Source: Aliihoeflea sp. 2WW (GTDB lineage Bacteria; Pseudomonadota; Alphaproteobacteria; Rhizobiales; Rhizobiaceae). Taken from it: DNA of 64,000 nt. Numbering within the stretch: the stretch's first letter is position 1; each line of letters begins with the position of its first letter. The stretch lies in NCBI RefSeq assembly GCF_000497755.1, contig NZ_AYOD01000005.1:62001-126000 (forward strand). The letters run 5' to 3'. The position numbers and the translations under genes were made by a program. The notes under the pieces were generated by a model that did no database searches, was not told where the DNA came from, and saw only the letters and a program-made list of their open reading frames with translations. Shown in pieces: positions 15,899-23,416 of the stretch.

Positions 15899-16140
15899 GC
15901 TGCGGTCTCCGCAGCGGGGGCGAAGAAGTCCTCGGCCGTCAATTCGATGTCATTCTCGCGAGCATGGCGAAGGATAACCGCCGCGTCAGTCTGCGGGATG
16001 AACCCACCGGTGCCGCCGCGTTCCTTGGAGTACATCCAGCGATACACGCGGCTGACATGTTTGCCGGTGATCTGGGAGACAGTCTCAATGCCGACTTTGG
16101 CGATGACAGACCGGGCGGGGTCGAGGTGATCTTTGCTCAT
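15895..16140 (-). CDS. Cro-like repressor / helix-turn-helix protein
   Basis: An 81-residue protein with a helix-turn-helix: ARSVIAKVGIETVSQITGKHVSRVYRWMYSKERGGTGG followed by IPQTDAAVILRHARENDI, the fold of YdaS/Cro-type phage regulators. It is divergent from the CI-like repressor with 92 bases between the starts. It is the first gene of the long leftward operon and probably autoregulates through the shared operators. A promoter with a TTGACA -35 box places transcription start at or next to the ATG, so the mRNA may be leaderless. Confidence 0.75.
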   Translation of the reverse strand: MSKDHLDPARSVIAKVGIETVSQITGKHVSRVYRWMYSKERGGTGGFIPQTDAAVILRHARENDIELTAEDFFAPAAETAA

Positions 16141-16232
16141 GTGCGCAATATTTGCGATTATCGCGAGTTTTGTCAACCTATCTTTGCGATCTTCGCGATA
16201 GGAAATTTTGCGAGCATCGCGAATATCAACCC
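16141..16232. promoter_or_regulatory. Divergent cro/cI control region with three operators
   Basis: Three 16-bp imperfect palindromes of the form TTTGCGATNNTCGCGA lie at 16151-16166, 16183-16198 and 16207-16222. On the leftward strand, TTGACA at 16171-16176 is followed 17 bases later by AAATAT (16148-16153), so the first operator covers the spacer and the -10 box of the cro promoter. Operators two and three lie over the likely cI promoter. Confidence 0.7.
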
Positions 16233-16931
16233 ATGAGCGATCCACAAGCAGGTATCCGAGACTGGTTGAACGAGCAGTTGCGCGCGAAGGGGCATGGCGC
16301 GAAGGGCAGGCTTGCGGCCTTCCTGAACGTCCGTCCTGACGCCGTGACCCGGATGGCAAACACTGACCCCAAGAAGGAAACACGCGAAATCCGCGCGCAT
16401 GAGCTTGAGCTGATGCGCAAGTTCTTTACCGCCGCTGATGCTGTCGCCACCGACAACGAACCAGACGAGCCGACCAGCACGGTCGCGCTGATGGGCTTTG
16501 TCGGTGCGGGCGCGCAGATCGACCCCGAGTTTGAGCAGACCCCGCCGGAGGGCCTCGACCAGATCACGCTCCGCATTCCCCTGCCAGGCGACATGATCGC
16601 GTTCCAGGTCAAAGGCATTTCGATGTTGCCCCGCTATGACGAGGGCGACGTGATCATCGTCTGGCGCGAGCAGAAGCGCGGGACCGATTCATTCCTTGGT
16701 GAGGAAGCCGCGGTGCGGACGCGCGACGGCCGGCGCTTCCTCAAGACGATCCGGCGCGGCGCGCGCGGCTATACCCTCGAATCTTGGAACGATCATCCGA
16801 TCGAAGACCAGGAATTGGAATGGGTGGGCGAGATCTACGTGACGATTCGCGCGAACCAGCTCCGCAGGATGACGAACCAAATCGAGCGCCAAGGTGGGGT
16901 GCAGGGTCAATTGAAGCTGAAAACTGCATGA
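16233..16931 (+). CDS. CI-like prophage repressor, S24 peptidase type
   Basis: A 232-residue LexA/CI-type repressor. The N-terminal DNA-binding region (RDWLNEQLRAKGHGAKGRLAAFLNVRPDAVTRMAN) is followed by the S24 autoprotease domain: cleavage-site region GFVGAGAQID near residue 88, catalytic Ser in FQVKGISMLPRYDEGDVIIVW near 130, and catalytic Lys in RRFLKTIRRG near 170. This predicts RecA-stimulated self-cleavage and SOS induction of the prophage. ATG 16233 is the natural start; no strong ribosome binding site precedes it. The stop overlaps the next start by four bases. Confidence 0.85.
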   Translation: MSDPQAGIRDWLNEQLRAKGHGAKGRLAAFLNVRPDAVTRMANTDPKKETREIRAHELELMRKFFTAADAVATDNEPDEPTSTVALMGFVGAGAQIDPEFEQTPPEGLDQITLRIPLPGDMIAFQVKGISMLPRYDEGDVIIVWREQKRGTDSFLGEEAAVRTRDGRRFLKTIRRGARGYTLESWNDHPIEDQELEWVGEIYVTIRANQLRRMTNQIERQGGVQGQLKLKTA

Positions 16932-17167
16932 CCCGCCTGTCCGACCTCTCGACCGCGCAGATCCGCATGATGATCAAGCTGGATGACGGCTTTGCGCACG
17001 AGGACAGCGTCGGCCTCGAGCTGGAGCAGATCAAAGGCCACGAGCACACGACAGTCCACGTCCTCGTAAACCTAGGCCTGGTCGAGATGGTGCCGGGGCG
17101 CGGGATGCAGTTCTGGTTCCGGCTGACCGAGAAGGGCCGGAAGGTGCGCGAGGAAGGTCAAGCGTGA
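16928..17167 (+). CDS. Small protein co-translated with the repressor
   Basis: A 79-residue protein with winged-helix-like features: STAQIRMMIKLDDGFAHEDSVGLELEQIKGHEHTTVHVLVNLGLVEMVPGRGMQFWFRLTEKGRKVREE. The last part resembles the wing of an MarR- or phage-type HTH. ATGA overlap with the repressor gene suggests coupled translation and a role in lysogeny control, which is inference. Confidence 0.55.
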   Translation: MTRLSDLSTAQIRMMIKLDDGFAHEDSVGLELEQIKGHEHTTVHVLVNLGLVEMVPGRGMQFWFRLTEKGRKVREEGQA

Positions 17168-17455
17168 ACCGGCACGATGGCTAGACGCACATCGGTCGGA
17201 AACCCGGCCCCGACTGATGTGTGCAAACCTCTTTCCTTATCAGAAAGATCCCTCACCGCCGCGGCGCCGCAGTAGTCTTGAATCTGCTCGACACCGATCC
17301 GAGCAAAAGCGCACTGCGTCCCAAGTTTTCGCCCACGCCTTGCGCCAGAGCATCGGGCGGCTGCAATCCTGACACGGCTTAGAAGGCAAATCGGACTTTC
17401 GGCGCATCTTCGGCATGACGGCGAAATGGCGCCGACGCGCTCGGCTCCAAGGGAG

Positions 17456-17797
17456 CTAGACCCCTTCCTTGACTTCGGCGAACCATTCCGCATACGGCGT
17501 GTTCTTCGCCAGCTTGCGTCCGTAATCGGGCGCTCCGTCGTCCCACCAGACCGGACCACGCTCGCCTAAAGCGACCTTTGCCTCGTCGACACGAGCCCGG
17601 GCGGCGCGCACAGCATCTTGGTCACCCGACCGCTGCCCCTGCCCGACATCGCGGCACGCAGCCATCAGATCCTGCGTGAACTGCTGGCGCTCGACCGGAG
17701 TTAGTGTCGGATTCGATTTGCGCCAAAGCCGGCCGTTGACGACGATGTAGCGTCCGTCCGGCGTTTCGAGCGGGCGGCTGTCCCCTGCCTCGCTCAC
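17456..17797 (-). CDS. Conserved Rhizobiales hypothetical protein
   Basis: A 113-residue protein with the pattern GRYIVVNGRLWRKSNPTLTPVERQQFTQDLMAACRDV, ARARVDEAKVALGERGPVWWDDGAPDYGRKLAKNTPYAEWF. I recall this as a common chromosomal hypothetical protein in rhizobia, so it is not a typical phage gene. The start is GTG 17797, overlapping the stop of the upstream DUF3606 gene (GTGA). Probably lysogeny-region cargo. Confidence 0.65.
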   Translation of the reverse strand: MSEAGDSRPLETPDGRYIVVNGRLWRKSNPTLTPVERQQFTQDLMAACRDVGQGQRSGDQDAVRAARARVDEAKVALGERGPVWWDDGAPDYGRKLAKNTPYAEWFAEVKEGV

Positions 17798-17970
17798 CCT
17801 TCCGCCTTCATGTTCTTCGCGAGTTCCATGAGTTTTGCGCGATCGGTACCGCGCATCGCCACAAGGTCCTTGGCCTGATTAGGCGACAGATCGGTGTTCT
17901 CGACGAGGTGCTTGATTGCAGCCTCGCGCTCGTCGTCGGGGCTGGTCCACTCGTTGCGGTCTTCGGTCAT
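17794..17970 (-). CDS. DUF3606-like small protein
   Basis: A 58-residue protein: MTEDRNEWTSPDDEREAAIKHLVENTDLSPNQAKDLVAMRGTDRAKLMELAKNMKAEG. The LSPNQAKDLV helix followed by a second helix is the DUF3606 pattern, common in Rhizobiales and of unknown function. GGAGACACC precedes ATG 17970. It is coupled to the gene after it. Confidence 0.65.
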   Translation of the reverse strand: MTEDRNEWTSPDDEREAAIKHLVENTDLSPNQAKDLVAMRGTDRAKLMELAKNMKAEG

Positions 17971-18360
17971 TGGTGTCTCCTTCACGACGAAAACTGAACG
18001 AGTGGTGCTGTGTTCCAGCAAGCGGGCCTTGGCGCGTCCGGAACATTCCTCTCGATTACAAGTTCAAGCTTCGACAACCGCGCAGCCCCAGCCGGTGTCA
18101 CCTTGGTCCCTTCGTGACATGGACCCTGGGCGGTCAGTAGCGATGTCCCCGCAGGCTTTGACCGCCCCACCACGCTTCATCGTGTTGGAGCGAAAAACTG
18201 TCTTCCAGCGTTTTCGAAGCATGAGCAGGATATGTCCCTCGCCGGCATCCTGCTAAAATGTGCTCGTGGCTGGGGCGCCGGGGCGGTGGGGATCTCTCAA
18301 CAGCGGCCCGGCCGCATTTGACATCGTTTCAGTTCGACTGTGCAGGAGCACACGAAGAGC
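17971..18360. other. Intergenic stretch without a supported gene
   Basis: No frame here has protein-like composition. The region separates the leftward DUF3606 pair from a short rightward gene and so should hold two divergent promoters, but I could not assign boxes with confidence. Confidence 0.5.
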
Positions 18361-18549
18361 ATGAATGCCAACGAAGAGTCCGTAGAGACGATCATTCAAA
18401 TGGCGTTGGCGCACGGGCTGGTTGACGACATCATGGAAGAGATCACTGCGCAAGCCGACATCATTGACCTCGTTAACCGGCTTCTACTCGCCGACGCGAT
18501 CGACATCGATCAAGCCGTTCGCTTCATCCAGTTGCTCTCCCGTGAATGA
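18361..18549 (+). CDS. Small acidic helical protein
   Basis: A 62-residue protein (MNANEESVETIIQMALAHG, then DDIMEEITAQADIIDLVNRLLLADAIDIDQAVRFIQLLSRE), almost entirely amphipathic helix and acidic. A GTG at 18340 is an alternative start. No family is recognised; the size and acidity would suit a small anti-repressor or regulator, without proof. Confidence 0.45.
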   Translation: MNANEESVETIIQMALAHGLVDDIMEEITAQADIIDLVNRLLLADAIDIDQAVRFIQLLSRE

Positions 18550-18669
18550 GCGAGCTGTCAGTCGAGCCGCAACCGGTTCGTGGAATTGCCTATTGCCGCG
18601 ATCAGGACATTGCCGGCAACGTATGTCGCTGTGTTCTTGACAAGTCTCCCTCCGTAATTGGGCGCGCTA

Positions 18670-19095
18670 TCAATCGTCGCCGCCAAACCCCATTCCAGCA
18701 GGGGCCGGCGACATTCGTATAAGGCGCGAGTCCTCTACCGCTGCCTGGCGGTGCTTCACCGCTTCCCGGTATTCAGGATCGCGTATCATAGACACGAAGG
18801 CTGCCACCGAGGGGTATTCGGCAATGAAACACGCATCCCACCGCTCCTCTGCCGCACCGATCAGCGTGAGCTCGAACCTGCCTCGCCAAACAATCCTGCC
18901 TCCCACCTTCTTGAGGATCGGGCCGGTGTCGCGGCCATAGGCTGCATAGGCTTCCGCTCCAGTAGCGATCCGCCCGTCCGGATATGCCGCCTGCTCTCGG
19001 AATCGGACGAGATTGAGCATGTGCACCGGGCCTTCGCGATCGTTTTCGCGGAAAGCAGCGAACGTTTCCTTTTCCGGATCTATGTAGCCAACCAT
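18670..19095 (-). CDS. DUF1330 family protein
   Basis: A 141-residue dimeric alpha-beta barrel-type protein. The DUF1330 pattern is clear: GPVHMLNLVRFREQAAYPDG, YAAYGRDTGPILKKVGGRIVWRGRFELTLIG, ERWDACFIAEYPSVAAFVSMIRDPEYREAVKHRQAAVEDSRLIRMSP. Such proteins are widespread in proteobacterial chromosomes, mostly of unknown function. Its place between the repressor and the rightward early operon makes it a lysogenic-conversion candidate. Confidence 0.8.
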   Translation of the reverse strand: MVGYIDPEKETFAAFRENDREGPVHMLNLVRFREQAAYPDGRIATGAEAYAAYGRDTGPILKKVGGRIVWRGRFELTLIGAAEERWDACFIAEYPSVAAFVSMIRDPEYREAVKHRQAAVEDSRLIRMSPAPAGMGFGGDD

Positions 19096-19451
19096 TCGCT
19101 TCCTCCATGACGTGATTGATAGAGCCTACCTTACACCATCTCAGAAGCCCTCTTCCTCGGGATTTCCAAGTTCTGATGGATGGTGGGGGAGGGTTCCGGC
19201 CAAAGACCCCCCTACCCCCAGAAAGCCGGAAAAGGCCCTCCGAAGGCAGGGGGATCAGTGGCGCTGTCCTGACGGCTGGAGCCGGGATGGGACGCGCACC
19301 AGGACGCCTCTCGGCAATCCGTCCTCAGTTTCAGGCAGCACCGTAGGACTTTCGACCCCCGCGCTTGCGGCTTCACCTGCCTCGGATTTGCACCGGGTCG
19401 CCGCTTCGATGCGCATGGATACGCTCATCGCAAAACTGCCGTCAAACTAAA
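19096..19451. other. Intergenic stretch upstream of the early promoter
   Basis: No convincing coding frame. A rightward open frame (19112-19450) is Ser/Pro/Arg-rich and has no ribosome binding site. The stretch leads into the two operators that precede the rightward operon. Confidence 0.4.
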
Positions 19452-19505
19452 TTTGCGATCTTCGCGATTATTGGCTTGACTATTTTTGCGATTATCGCGA
19501 ATATC
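19452..19505 (+). promoter_or_regulatory. Repressor-controlled promoter of the rightward operon (two operators)
   Basis: Operator copies at 19452-19467 (identical to the 16183 copy) and 19485-19500 (identical to the 16151 copy). TTGACT at 19476-19481 and GAATAT at 19499-19504 form a -35/-10 pair with 17-base spacing, and the second operator fills the spacer. Binding of the CI-like repressor here would silence all genes from 19559 to 25844. Confidence 0.7.
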
Positions 19506-19558
19506 TCTCCATCAGCCACCCGCCACCCCGGCGAGGCTGGCACAGATGGAGAGCAGCG

Positions 19559-20011
19559 ATGTCCGCACTTCGCACCACCGCAGAAGACCTGACTACGGCG
19601 CTGTCGTCTGCGACGTTCGGCGCGACCCCTGCTGTCCGCTGGGTCGAGGACCAAGAAACCAGCGAGCGCGTCGGCTGGATTCGCCAGACCGGGACGATAT
19701 GGGAATGGCGCGCTGGCAATGAGGAAGGCTACGGCCGCGATCAGGCCGACTGCCTCGCCCGCATGGAAACGGCCATTGTTCGCCAACGCAAGTATGCCGA
19801 GATCGATGCCACTCGCCGTGCCGAGCTTGCCGCCCTGCCCGAGCCGCTGCGCACCCTTCGCCAGCGCGTCGATGCCGCAGCAGTTCAGGTCGCCATTGAA
19901 GAGGCGCGGACTGTCCTGCGCATCAACGACAAAGCCGCTGCCCAGCGCGCCTATGACGCTGCGGCCATGGAATACGAAGCCGCAGAGCGGCGCATGGCGG
20001 AGGCGGCATAG
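19559..20011 (+). CDS. Early phage protein, hypothetical
   Basis: A 150-residue protein, the first of the rightward operon. The N-terminal half (TPAVRWVEDQETSERVGWIRQTGTIWEWRAGNEEGYGRDQADCLARMETAI) looks like a compact beta domain; the C-terminal half is Ala/Arg/Glu-rich helix, probably coiled coil. The family is not recognised. Confidence 0.6.
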   Translation: MSALRTTAEDLTTALSSATFGATPAVRWVEDQETSERVGWIRQTGTIWEWRAGNEEGYGRDQADCLARMETAIVRQRKYAEIDATRRAELAALPEPLRTLRQRVDAAAVQVAIEEARTVLRINDKAAAQRAYDAAAMEYEAAERRMAEAA

Positions 20012-20347
20012 ATGGCCAAGTTCACCGCCCGCACCACGCTCTCCCTCGCCGTCTGGGACGCAGGACCGGAGCACGAAGTCGATATGGTCGTGACGTTCAC
20101 GGTCAATCCGGCTCGTCCGCAGACCGAGATTGATCCGGCCGAACCATCGTCTGTCGAGGACATCACGATCCGCCTGTTCAAAGACAAGGGTGCGACAGAG
20201 CTCTCTATTCCCGACTGGCAGCATGAGCTTTTCACCAACGACCGCGATTTCCGTGAATGGCTGATTTCCGAGGCTGCCGAGCAGATCGAGGATGCCAAAG
20301 TCGGTGCGGCTGAGGCGCGGGCCGACGACGCGAGGCTGGGCCTATGA
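20012..20347 (+). CDS. Early phage protein, hypothetical
   Basis: A 111-residue protein starting directly after the previous stop. It contains a beta-rich part (LAVWDAGPEHEVDMVVTFTVNPARPQTEIDPAEPSSVEDITIRLFKDK) and an acidic helical end (FREWLISEAAEQIEDAKVGAAEARADDARLGL). Similar proteins occur before Bet in rhizobial prophages, from memory; the function is unknown. Confidence 0.55.
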   Translation: MAKFTARTTLSLAVWDAGPEHEVDMVVTFTVNPARPQTEIDPAEPSSVEDITIRLFKDKGATELSIPDWQHELFTNDRDFREWLISEAAEQIEDAKVGAAEARADDARLGL

Positions 20348-20442
20348 ATGCGCTCGCGAACTGGTCCGCCGCCCATCCGCTCCGCCTGATCGGCGCTGCG
20401 ATCCTTCTCGTCTCTATTGTCGACAAGGGGCCGTGGGCATGA
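20344..20442 (+). CDS. 32-residue membrane peptide
   Basis: A short frame (MNALANWSAAHPLRLIGAAI, continuing LLVSIVDKGPWA) with one hydrophobic segment. ATGA overlaps at both ends, with the genes before and after, support translation. The function is unknown. Confidence 0.4.
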   Translation: MNALANWSAAHPLRLIGAAILLVSIVDKGPWA

Positions 20443-20630
20443 GCGAGCGCGCATACATCGAATGCGCCGTGTCTGCTCTTGAGGCTCCTAGCGAGCCCAG
20501 CACGGCCGGTCAGATCGAATACCGCATCCGCCAGACCTTCCGCACGCTCGCCGGCATCTACGGCCGCGAAGGCGCTCGCCTGCGGGTCATCGAAATCATG
20601 GAAGACGAAACCGCCAGGAGGCGCAATTGA
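20439..20630 (+). CDS. Small early phage protein
   Basis: A 63-residue protein (MSERAYIECAVSALEAPSEP, then TAGQIEYRIRQTFRTLAGIYGREGARLRVIEIMEDETARRRN). It is coupled by overlaps to both neighbours. No known family. Confidence 0.5.
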   Translation: MSERAYIECAVSALEAPSEPSTAGQIEYRIRQTFRTLAGIYGREGARLRVIEIMEDETARRRN

Positions 20631-21718
20631 GCACCGTGCATCAGATCCAGACCGACCCGCATTTCGAGAGCGTCGGCCAAGCCGCAAACCGCGTGGTGGC
20701 GAAGGCCGCCGCAGCGCGCAGCGATCCGTACGCGTTCTGGCGCGCGGGGCTCGACATGGGCAAGGGCCGGCAGTTGACCCGCGATCAGTCCAAGGAACTC
20801 GGCATCACGTCAGAGCCGCGGCCCGGCTTCTACCGCAAGCGGAACAAGAACGGGCCGGATATCCCGGTCGCGATCTGGCAGGACGAGCGCGGCATGTTGG
20901 CCGTGGCCGGCGGCCGCTCCGTCGATCCCGATGAGGTCTGGACGTGGTGCTGCTCGTGGCCGATCGAAGAAGCGACGTATCGTGCCATCGACGAAGGCGG
21001 CACCTGGTCGGACGAACCGCCTGTTGCCGATCCCGTCATCGGCCACAACTCGAGCGACGATCCGCACGAGGCGCTGTCGATCGAGTTCGCCGGCGAGCGC
21101 GAGCTTGCCGAGCAGTTCCTCAAGGCGCCGGTGAAGACGCAGGATCAGGCCGACCGCGCCGCGGTCTGGTCGAAGAAGCTGGCAACGGTCGCGAAGAAGG
21201 CGACCGATCTGCACAAGGTCGAGAAGCAGCCGAGCCTCGACGAGAGCCGCCGAGTCGACGACCGCTGGCGCGATTTGAAGGAAGAGCCCAAGGCGCTGTC
21301 GACCAAGCTCAAGCGCGCCTGCGACGACTTCCTGAACGAGCAGGCCCGCATCGAGGCTGAACGCCAACGCAAGGCGCGCGAGGAAGCCGACAGGGCCCGG
21401 CGGGAAGCTGAGGAAGCCGCGCGTGCCGCGTCGGCCGATGACGAGGCGGCGAAGGCTGAGGCCGAACGTCTCCGGCGCGAAGCTGAGCAGGCCGAACGTG
21501 ATGCCCAGGCGCGCAATGCGCAGGCCGGCCGCACCGGCGCCAAGGTCGCGCTCCGCACCTTCGTCTCCGCGGAGATCACCGACTACGAAGCGCTCGTCAT
21601 GGCGCTCAAGGATCGTGACGAGGTCCGTGAGGTCATTCAGTCGCTCGCCAACCGCGCCGCTAAGTCGGGCGTGCCGCTCGCCGGCATGAAAATCCACGAA
21701 GAGAAGAGGGCCGCCTGA
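20627..21718 (+). CDS. Coiled-coil early phage protein upstream of Bet
   Basis: A 363-residue protein starting at TTG 20627 (TTGA overlap). The N-terminal third has an IGHNSSDDPHEALSIEF linker like those in phage recombination operons. Residues about 150-210 (AEQFLKAPVKTQDQADRAAVWSKKLATVAKKATDLHKVEKQP) and the long charged coiled coil at 240-300 lead to a conserved tail (ALRTFVSAEITDYEALVMALKDRDEVREVIQSLANRAAKSGVPLAGMKIHEEK). The tail and position match proteins encoded next to Bet/RecT in many prophages; they may bind DNA or the annealing protein. No nuclease motif is visible. Confidence 0.65.
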   Translation: MSTVHQIQTDPHFESVGQAANRVVAKAAAARSDPYAFWRAGLDMGKGRQLTRDQSKELGITSEPRPGFYRKRNKNGPDIPVAIWQDERGMLAVAGGRSVDPDEVWTWCCSWPIEEATYRAIDEGGTWSDEPPVADPVIGHNSSDDPHEALSIEFAGERELAEQFLKAPVKTQDQADRAAVWSKKLATVAKKATDLHKVEKQPSLDESRRVDDRWRDLKEEPKALSTKLKRACDDFLNEQARIEAERQRKAREEADRARREAEEAARAASADDEAAKAEAERLRREAEQAERDAQARNAQAGRTGAKVALRTFVSAEITDYEALVMALKDRDEVREVIQSLANRAAKSGVPLAGMKIHEEKRAA

Positions 21719-22611
21719 TGAACGCCGTCACAAAGACCGAGGCCGCACGGCCATCCCTCATCGCCATGATGGCGTCCAAGCACAACATGGACCCGGAGCA
21801 GTTCGCGAGGACCGTCCGCGCGACCGTCATGCCGGCGAACCATACGAACGAGCAGTTCGCCGCATTGATGCTCGTCGCGCAGGAATACGACCTCAACCCG
21901 ATCGTGAAGGAAATCTACGCCTTCCCGGCCAAGGGCGGCGGCATCGTGCCGATCGTATCGATCGACGGCTGGATCAATCTTGTGAACTCGCATCCGCAGA
22001 GCGATGGATTCGAATTCGAGTTCGAGCACGACGAGGACAAGAAGCTGGTCTCCTGCACCTGCCGAATGTTCCGCAAGGATCGCAGCCGGCCGGTGGCGGT
22101 CACGGAATACCTCGCCGAGTGCAAGCGCAGCACCGATCCGTGGAAGATGGAACACCGGATGCTCCGCCATAAGGCGATGATCCAGGCCGCGCGCCTCGCC
22201 TTCGGCTTCTCCGGCGTCTACGACGACGATGAGGGCGCGAAGATCGCCGAGATGCGGGACGTGACCCCGGCAAGCCCGCCCTTGCCTCCGAAGCCCCCGG
22301 CGCCGCCTGCTGCGCAGATCGACCACGACGCGCAGACCGGCGAGATCATCGACGACGCTGAGATCGTGCGCGAGACGGGCGAAGCCACGTCGGCGCTAAC
22401 CGCGCGCGAGGACGACTTCGACGCGACGGCGTTCTTCGAAGAGCTGGAAGCCTCGCTCGGCGCCGAGACGACCGCCGAAGGCGTAGAGGAACGCTGGGAC
22501 GAGTTCGACCCGCTGGCAACCTTCGACGGCGACGAGACAAACCAGTCGATCGCGCTCGCCATCAAGAAGCGCCGCCTCAAGACCATCGGAGGCGAGCATG
22601 GGCAAGCATGA
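21718..22611 (+). CDS. bet: Phage single-strand annealing protein, Bet/RecT family
   Basis: A 297-residue recombinase. The conserved RecT/Bet core is visible: FARTVRATVMPANHTNEQFAALMLVAQEYDLNPIVKEIYAFPAKGGGIVPIVSIDGWINLVNSHPQ, then CTCRMFRKDR and WKMEHRMLRHKAMIQAARLAFGFSGVYDDDEG. After residue 180 comes a Pro/Asp/Glu-rich variable tail. It anneals complementary single strands during phage recombination and replication. Family members normally pair with a 5'-3' exonuclease, which I do not find among its neighbours. The start overlaps the upstream stop by one base. Confidence 0.88.
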   Translation: MNAVTKTEAARPSLIAMMASKHNMDPEQFARTVRATVMPANHTNEQFAALMLVAQEYDLNPIVKEIYAFPAKGGGIVPIVSIDGWINLVNSHPQSDGFEFEFEHDEDKKLVSCTCRMFRKDRSRPVAVTEYLAECKRSTDPWKMEHRMLRHKAMIQAARLAFGFSGVYDDDEGAKIAEMRDVTPASPPLPPKPPAPPAAQIDHDAQTGEIIDDAEIVRETGEATSALTAREDDFDATAFFEELEASLGAETTAEGVEERWDEFDPLATFDGDETNQSIALAIKKRRLKTIGGEHGQA

Positions 22612-23416
22612 CGCTCCGCTGTTTAAGATGCTGATTGAGGGCGGCCGCCTCGTTCCGGCTACAGCCTTCGATGCCGAGCGCCTGGACAGCTATCGACGCG
22701 GCACCCGCGTCAACGTCCGCTTGACCGAAGAGAAGGACCGCGTGCTCGTCCGCAAATGGTGGGCCGTGCTCGGTCTCGTCGTGAAGCAATGCGACGTGCC
22801 TTGGACGAACAAGGAACAGGCCAGCGAGGCGATCAAGCTCGCGCTCGGCATCGTCAATCTGACGAAGACCGTCGGCGGCAAGTTCATGCAATACCCGAAG
22901 AGCCTGACCGAGCTCGATGATCCCGAGCTGCAGGAAGCCGTCGATCAAATGATGGCGCTGATCGAGCGCATGACCGGCATCGATCCCGACACGCTGCGCA
23001 AGGAAGCGGCCGACGTCGGCGCCGATGAACACGAAATCTCGTCGGATGCCCCCTCGTCCGATGAGAACGGCAGCGGCGATCCCGCCCCTCAAAACGCCGC
23101 TGCCGGCGAATCCTCCTCCCAGGAGAGCGGCCAGAGCGAAGAGGCCGGAGGCGACAATGCGCCGGCCTTAGAGCCTGCTGATCCGGTCACGACTGAGTTG
23201 ATGCGCGAGTGCGTCGACAACATGCTCCGCGCCGCCACCGAAGATGAGAAGGCGAAGCGCGAGGAACGAACGTCCGCCGCCTACACGGCATGGCTCAAGG
23301 AGCTTCCGGCACACGAGGCGTTCGTCAAGCGCGTGTTCGAGACGTGCTGCCGGCTTCTGGAAGACCCGTCGAACGTCGACACGGCCCGCAAGTATCTGAT
23401 GGCGAAGGTGGCGTGA
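22598..23416 (+). CDS. Early phage protein following Bet (DUF1367-like start)
   Basis: A 272-residue protein. The N-terminal 130 residues (DAERLDSYRRGTRVNVRLTEEKDRVLVRKWWAVLGLVVKQCDVPWTNKEQASEAIKLALGIVNLTKTVGGKFMQYPKSLTELDDPELQEAVDQMMALIE) resemble DUF1367/NinB-region proteins. An acidic low-complexity linker (SSDENGSGDP, SSSQESGQSEEAGGDN) joins it to a C-terminal helical domain (YTAWLKELPAHEAFVKRVFETCCRLLEDP). It overlaps bet by 14 bases. The function is unknown. Confidence 0.6.
   Translation: MGKHDAPLFKMLIEGGRLVPATAFDAERLDSYRRGTRVNVRLTEEKDRVLVRKWWAVLGLVVKQCDVPWTNKEQASEAIKLALGIVNLTKTVGGKFMQYPKSLTELDDPELQEAVDQMMALIERMTGIDPDTLRKEAADVGADEHEISSDAPSSDENGSGDPAPQNAAAGESSSQESGQSEEAGGDNAPALEPADPVTTELMRECVDNMLRAATEDEKAKREERTSAAYTAWLKELPAHEAFVKRVFETCCRLLEDPSNVDTARKYLMAKVA

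Noticed and set aside
19112-19450. 112-residue rightward gene before the early promoter
   Set aside because: Composition is not protein-like, there is no ribosome binding site, and the frame runs up to the operators.
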